Part shown: piece by piece, positions 60,914 to 64,000 of the stretch
Layout: each line of letters starts with the position of its first letter
Position numbering within the stretch: position 1 is the first letter of the stretch
Assembly (NCBI RefSeq): GCF_947077775.1
Contig: NZ_CAMTTE010000001.1
Span: forward strand, 434,001-498,000
From: Salinibacter pepae
GTDB taxonomy: Bacteria > Bacteroidota > Rhodothermia > Rhodothermales > Salinibacteraceae
DNA length: 64,000 bases
Direction of reading: 5' to 3'
Notes under the pieces: model-generated
What the model was told of the DNA's origin: nothing
The model's database searches: none
What the model saw: the letters and a program-made list of their open reading frames with translations, nothing else
Made by a program: the position numbers and the translations under genes

Positions 60914-61849
60914 TCAAGCCTGTGTTCGGATAACGGTTCTGCAACGCTCTTCGTCTTCAGAAAGTTGCGCCGCCAGTGCCTCCGCGGATTCAAACTTCTG
61001 TTCGGCCCGCAATCTTTGCAGGAACTCAACAGAGAGGGAGGCCCCGTACAGGTCGCCCTCATAGTCGAGGAGATGCACCTCGACGGTGACGTCCATTTCG
61101 TCGAACGTGGGCCTGCTTCCGATATTCATCATGCCCCCCCGACGGTCCCCATTCGGAAGCGTGACCGCAGTGGCGTAGACCCCTTGCTTCGGGACCAACG
61201 TGCGGGCGTCCCCGAGGGCAAGGTTCGCGGTGGGGTAGCCGAGCTTGCGTCCGCGCCCCTGGCCCCTCGAAACGACGCCCTGGAGCTGGTACGGGCGTCC
61301 GAGCCGGTCGGTCGCCTGTTCAACGCGCCCCTCCTCTACCAGCAGGGATCGGATGGTACGGGACGATACAACGTCGTGGTCGACTTCCTGCGGGGGGATG
61401 ACGTCCACCGAAAACCCGTATTCCCCCCCGAACTCCCGAAGGGCCTCCACGTCGCCAGCCCGGTCTTTCCCGAATCGATGGTCGTACCCGACCGTGATCT
61501 CCTGGACGCCGATTCGGTCCACGAGCACCTCTTCAACGTAGGCCGTGGGGCTGAGCTGCGCAAAGTCGTCCGAGAACGGAACAACCACAAACCGATCGAG
61601 GCCAAGGCGTTCGAGCAGGTCCGCCCGCTCGGCCACGGTCGTCAGGAGCGGGACCTCTTCGTCGTGCACTACGGCTCGGGGGTGGGGATCAAACGACACG
61701 AGCGTGCTGGGTCCGTTCTGGGCCTCGGCCCGGTCCTGCAGGTACTCGATGATCGCTTGGTGGCCACGGTGCACGCCGTCAAAGGTCCCAACGGTGACAA
61801 CCGATTGGGGGTCACAGCTGATGGCATCCCATCCAATCTCACGCTTCAT
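60914..61849 (-). CDS. ribF: Bifunctional riboflavin kinase / FAD synthetase
   Basis: This 311-residue enzyme makes FMN and FAD. The N-terminal nucleotidyltransferase has GTFDGVHRGHQAI with the HxGH motif, then VSFDPHP and VGYDHRFGKDRAG. The C-terminal riboflavin kinase begins VVSRGQGRGRKLGYPTANLAL, then GVYATAVTLPNG, and closes with EVHLLDYEGDLYGASLSVEFLQRLR. The start ATG at 61849 gives the usual N-terminus. It lies between rbfA and rpsO; truB, often found here, is missing. Confidence 0.97.
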   Translation of the reverse strand: MKREIGWDAISCDPQSVVTVGTFDGVHRGHQAIIEYLQDRAEAQNGPSTLVSFDPHPRAVVHDEEVPLLTTVAERADLLERLGLDRFVVVPFSDDFAQLSPTAYVEEVLVDRIGVQEITVGYDHRFGKDRAGDVEALREFGGEYGFSVDVIPPQEVDHDVVSSRTIRSLLVEEGRVEQATDRLGRPYQLQGVVSRGQGRGRKLGYPTANLALGDARTLVPKQGVYATAVTLPNGDRRGGMMNIGSRPTFDEMDVTVEVHLLDYEGDLYGASLSVEFLQRLRAEQKFESAEALAAQLSEDEERCRTVIRTQA

Positions 61850-61995
61850 AGGGAATCGGCTCGTCCTTGGTCAGCGGATCCGGCAGGGGCCAGAGGCGGC
61901 ATGCAGACGGCCTCGAAGTGGACGTAGGCCCCAAAAGCAGAGAAGGACGGTTGGCGAGAGGGGAGCGCGCCGTTCCTTCTTTCCGGCCGGCATGC

Positions 61996-62394
61996 TCATT
62001 CACGAGCACCAGCGGAATCTTCTCCGTCCTCGAGCCGCCGCTCCCGCTCCTCGCGGATGCGGTCAAACAGATTCTCCATCCGCTTGGCTTCTTCCAGCGA
62101 CTCGTCGTGGAAAAATTTGAGCTCCGGAATTTCTCGAACCTTGTGCCGGATGCGAGACGCCAGTTGGTTCCGAATTTCGTCCGCGAGGCTCTCCAGCTGC
62201 CGGAAGGTGGCCTCCCGTTCTTCGGCGGTGTCCCCCATCACACTCGCATACAGGTACGCGATGGAGAGGTCGCCGGTCACTCGGGCGCGGGTGATCGTCA
62301 CCATCGGCTGGAGCCGGTCTGCGTACTCGCGCTGCAGAATGCGGGCAACCTCGCGCTGGACGAGCTCCGCGACGCGTTCGGTATATACACTCAT
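61996..62394 (-). CDS. rbfA: Ribosome-binding factor A
   Basis: This 132-residue protein assists 16S rRNA maturation, especially in the cold. It starts [22 protein letters not shown] and includes [57 protein letters not shown], all typical. The tail is charged. It follows infB by 76 bases. Confidence 0.95.
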   Translation of the reverse strand: MSVYTERVAELVQREVARILQREYADRLQPMVTITRARVTGDLSIAYLYASVMGDTAEEREATFRQLESLADEIRNQLASRIRHKVREIPELKFFHDESLEEAKRMENLFDRIREERERRLEDGEDSAGARE

Positions 62395-62470
62395 GGTGGG
62401 CGGGAGGTAGGGGTGAAACCATCAGAGGACGGGGCCGAGCCAGAAGCGGCGTCGGCGTGGCGGAGCGAAG

Positions 62471-64000
62471 TTAGACCTCAAGCTCCCGTGCCTCCTCAAC
62501 AATTACGTAGGTTTCGAGCTCGTCCCCAACCTTCAGGTCGTCGAAGTTTTCGATCGAGAGCCCACACTCGTACCCGCTCTGGACCTCATTGACGTCCTCC
62601 TCAAAGCGCTTGAGCGAGCTGATCTCTCCCTCGTACTGCACAACGCCGTCCCGCACAAGACGCACCTTTTGGTTTCGCCCCACGGTGCCCTCGTTGACGT
62701 AGCACCCCGCCACCATTCCTACGTCGGGGACGCTGAAGGTGTCTCGGACCTCGGCCCGCCCCTTTGTCTCTTCGCGGCGCTCGGGGGAGAGCAGTCCCTC
62801 CAGGGCATCGCGGACGTCCTCGATGGCCGCGTAGATGACCGAGTAGGTCCGAATGTCGACCTCTTCTCGCTGGGACGCCTCACGGGCCCCGGACGTGGGA
62901 CGCACCTGGAAGCCAAGGATGATGGCGTCCGAGGCGCGGGCCAGCATCACGTCGCTCTCGGTGATGGCCCCCACGCCGCTGTGGATCACATTGACGGCCA
63001 CCTCGTCGGTCTTCAGCTTCAGGAGGGCGTCGGAGAGGGCCTCGACAGAACCGCCCACGTCGGCCTTGATGATAAGGTTGAGCTCGTGGAACTCGCCCTC
63101 GGCCATCTGGCGGCTGACCTGATCGAGCGACACCTGGCTCTGTCGCCGGAGCTCCTGCTCGCGGTGGATCCGCTGGCGCTCCTGGGCCACGTCTCGGGCC
63201 TCGCCCTCGCTGTCCATGACGACGAATTGGTCGCCAACCTCCGGCGATCCGTCGCACCCGAGGACAAGGGCCGGTTGGGACGGCCCCACGGACTCAATGC
63301 GGTTGTCCCGCTCATTGAACATGGCACGGACGCTTCCGCTGTGAATCCCGGCCAGGAAGGGATCGCCCGTCTCGAGGGTGCCGTTTTGCACAAGAACGGT
63401 AATCACGTTCCCGCGGCCCTTTTCCAGCCGGCTCTCGATGATGACGCCGGAGGCTTCCCGGTTGGGGTTGGCCTTCAGCTCCATGATCTCGGACTGCAGA
63501 AGGACCTTGTCGAGCAGCTCATTGATGCCGTCTCCCGTCTTCGCGGACACCTCGGCGGACTGCACGTCCCCGCCGTACTCCTCCACGAGCACGTTTTGGT
63601 CGGCAAGCTCGGCCCGCACTTTTTCGGCGTCCGCCTCGCGCTTGTCCATCTTGTTGATGGCCACCACGATGGGCACGTCGGCGGCCTGAGCGTGGTTGAT
63701 CGCCTCCTTCGTCCGCGGCATGACGGAATCGTCCGCGGCGACGACCAGGATCACGATGTCGGTGGCCTTGGCCCCACGGGCACGCATGGCGGTGAAGGCC
63801 TCGTGGCCCGGCGTGTCTAGAAAGGCAATCGCCTCGTTGTCGTGATCGGTGAGTTCTACGTAGTGGGCCCCCACGTGCTGCGTGATGCCCCCCTCCTCCC
63901 CGGCCACCACGTTGGCGTTTCGGACGTAGTCGAGCAGGGAGGTTTTGCCGTGGTCGACGTGTCCCATCACCGTCACGACCGGGGCGCGCGGTTCGAGGTC
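62471..64000 (-). CDS. infB: Translation initiation factor IF-2 (C-terminal part, cut by window end)
   Basis: The visible 509 residues hold the G domain and domains II-IV of IF-2. The reading frame is open to the last base of the window, so the long N-terminus is outside. [15 protein letters not shown] is the P-loop, then [20 protein letters not shown] and NKMDK. Later come [29 protein letters not shown] and [17 protein letters not shown] near the C-terminus. Domain order and lengths are normal. It heads the infB-rbfA-ribF-rpsO-pnp run on the minus strand. Confidence 0.98.
   Translation of the reverse strand, partial: DLEPRAPVVTVMGHVDHGKTSLLDYVRNANVVAGEEGGITQHVGAHYVELTDHDNEAIAFLDTPGHEAFTAMRARGAKATDIVILVVAADDSVMPRTKEAINHAQAADVPIVVAINKMDKREADAEKVRAELADQNVLVEEYGGDVQSAEVSAKTGDGINELLDKVLLQSEIMELKANPNREASGVIIESRLEKGRGNVITVLVQNGTLETGDPFLAGIHSGSVRAMFNERDNRIESVGPSQPALVLGCDGSPEVGDQFVVMDSEGEARDVAQERQRIHREQELRRQSQVSLDQVSRQMAEGEFHELNLIIKADVGGSVEALSDALLKLKTDEVAVNVIHSGVGAITESDVMLARASDAIILGFQVRPTSGAREASQREEVDIRTYSVIYAAIEDVRDALEGLLSPERREETKGRAEVRDTFSVPDVGMVAGCYVNEGTVGRNQKVRLVRDGVVQYEGEISSLKRFEEDVNEVQSGYECGLSIENFDDLKVGDELETYVIVEEARELEV

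Noticed and set aside
61839-62066. Minus-strand frame between rbfA and ribF as a truB remnant
   Set aside because: The translation shows none of the TruB motifs and overlaps rbfA; it appears to be non-coding.

Overview
This GC-rich window, dense in strongly acidic proteins (rich in D and E, poor in K), fits an extremely halophilic member of the Rhodothermota/Bacteroidota, most likely Salinibacter or a close relative. Supporting markers are a type IX secretion plug-type protein (DUF5103), a DUF3078 outer-membrane protein, a short Hc1-type histone-like protein and a complete secE-nusG-rplKAJL-rpoBC block. This assignment is inferred from gene content; no database was searched. The window is chromosomal and mostly housekeeping. 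I see no prophage, insertion sequence, CRISPR array or rRNA, and one tRNA.

Layout. 1-4.6 kb: tail of an unseen gene, a DJ-1/PfpI protein, superoxide dismutase, a small membrane protein, a saccharopine-dehydrogenase-like oxidoreductase, an M14-type peptidase and a cold-shock protein with a near-consensus promoter. 4.6-9.3 kb: a minus-strand envelope cluster (DUF3078 protein, membrane HExxH peptidase, DUF5103 lipoprotein). 9.4-16.8 kb: histone-like protein, amino-acid-kinase-like protein, large acyl-CoA dehydrogenase, pyrF, and two double-domain universal stress proteins. 16.9-25.6 kb: a long minus-strand run holding an aspartokinase without ACT domains, a dipicolinate-reductase-like dehydrogenase, an RluA-type pseudouridine synthase, and heme genes hemF, hemH and hemL with a methyltransferase and an MFS carrier. 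25.8-37.1 kb: SpmA/SpmB, a PBP4-type peptidase, an M20 peptidase, small proteins, class II photolyase, a dicarboxylate/glutamate symporter and a fused isoprenoid-alcohol-kinase/DUF92 protein.

37.2-50.9 kb (minus strand): tuf, tRNA-Trp, secE, nusG, rplK, rplA, rplJ, rplL, rpoB, rpoC, closed by a strong terminator. Several spacers (upstream of tuf, rplK and rpoB, and between rpoB and rpoC) hold inverted repeats that suggest leader or processing structures. 51.3-57 kb: an SLC13 permease, two unknown small proteins, an Ig-like-domain lipoprotein and scpA. 57.1-64 kb (minus strand): galE, then infB (cut by the window end), rbfA, ribF, rpsO and pnp; truB, often found between rbfA and ribF, is missing there.

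No single region is an obviously new defence or mobile system. The most notable points are a ferrochelatase whose usual catalytic glutamate position reads as asparagine and which has a CxxC tail, a predicted two-step isoprenoid alcohol kinase fused in one chain, a tuf gene whose codon choice differs sharply from all its neighbours, and a hairpin that overlaps the rpsO ribosome-binding site.
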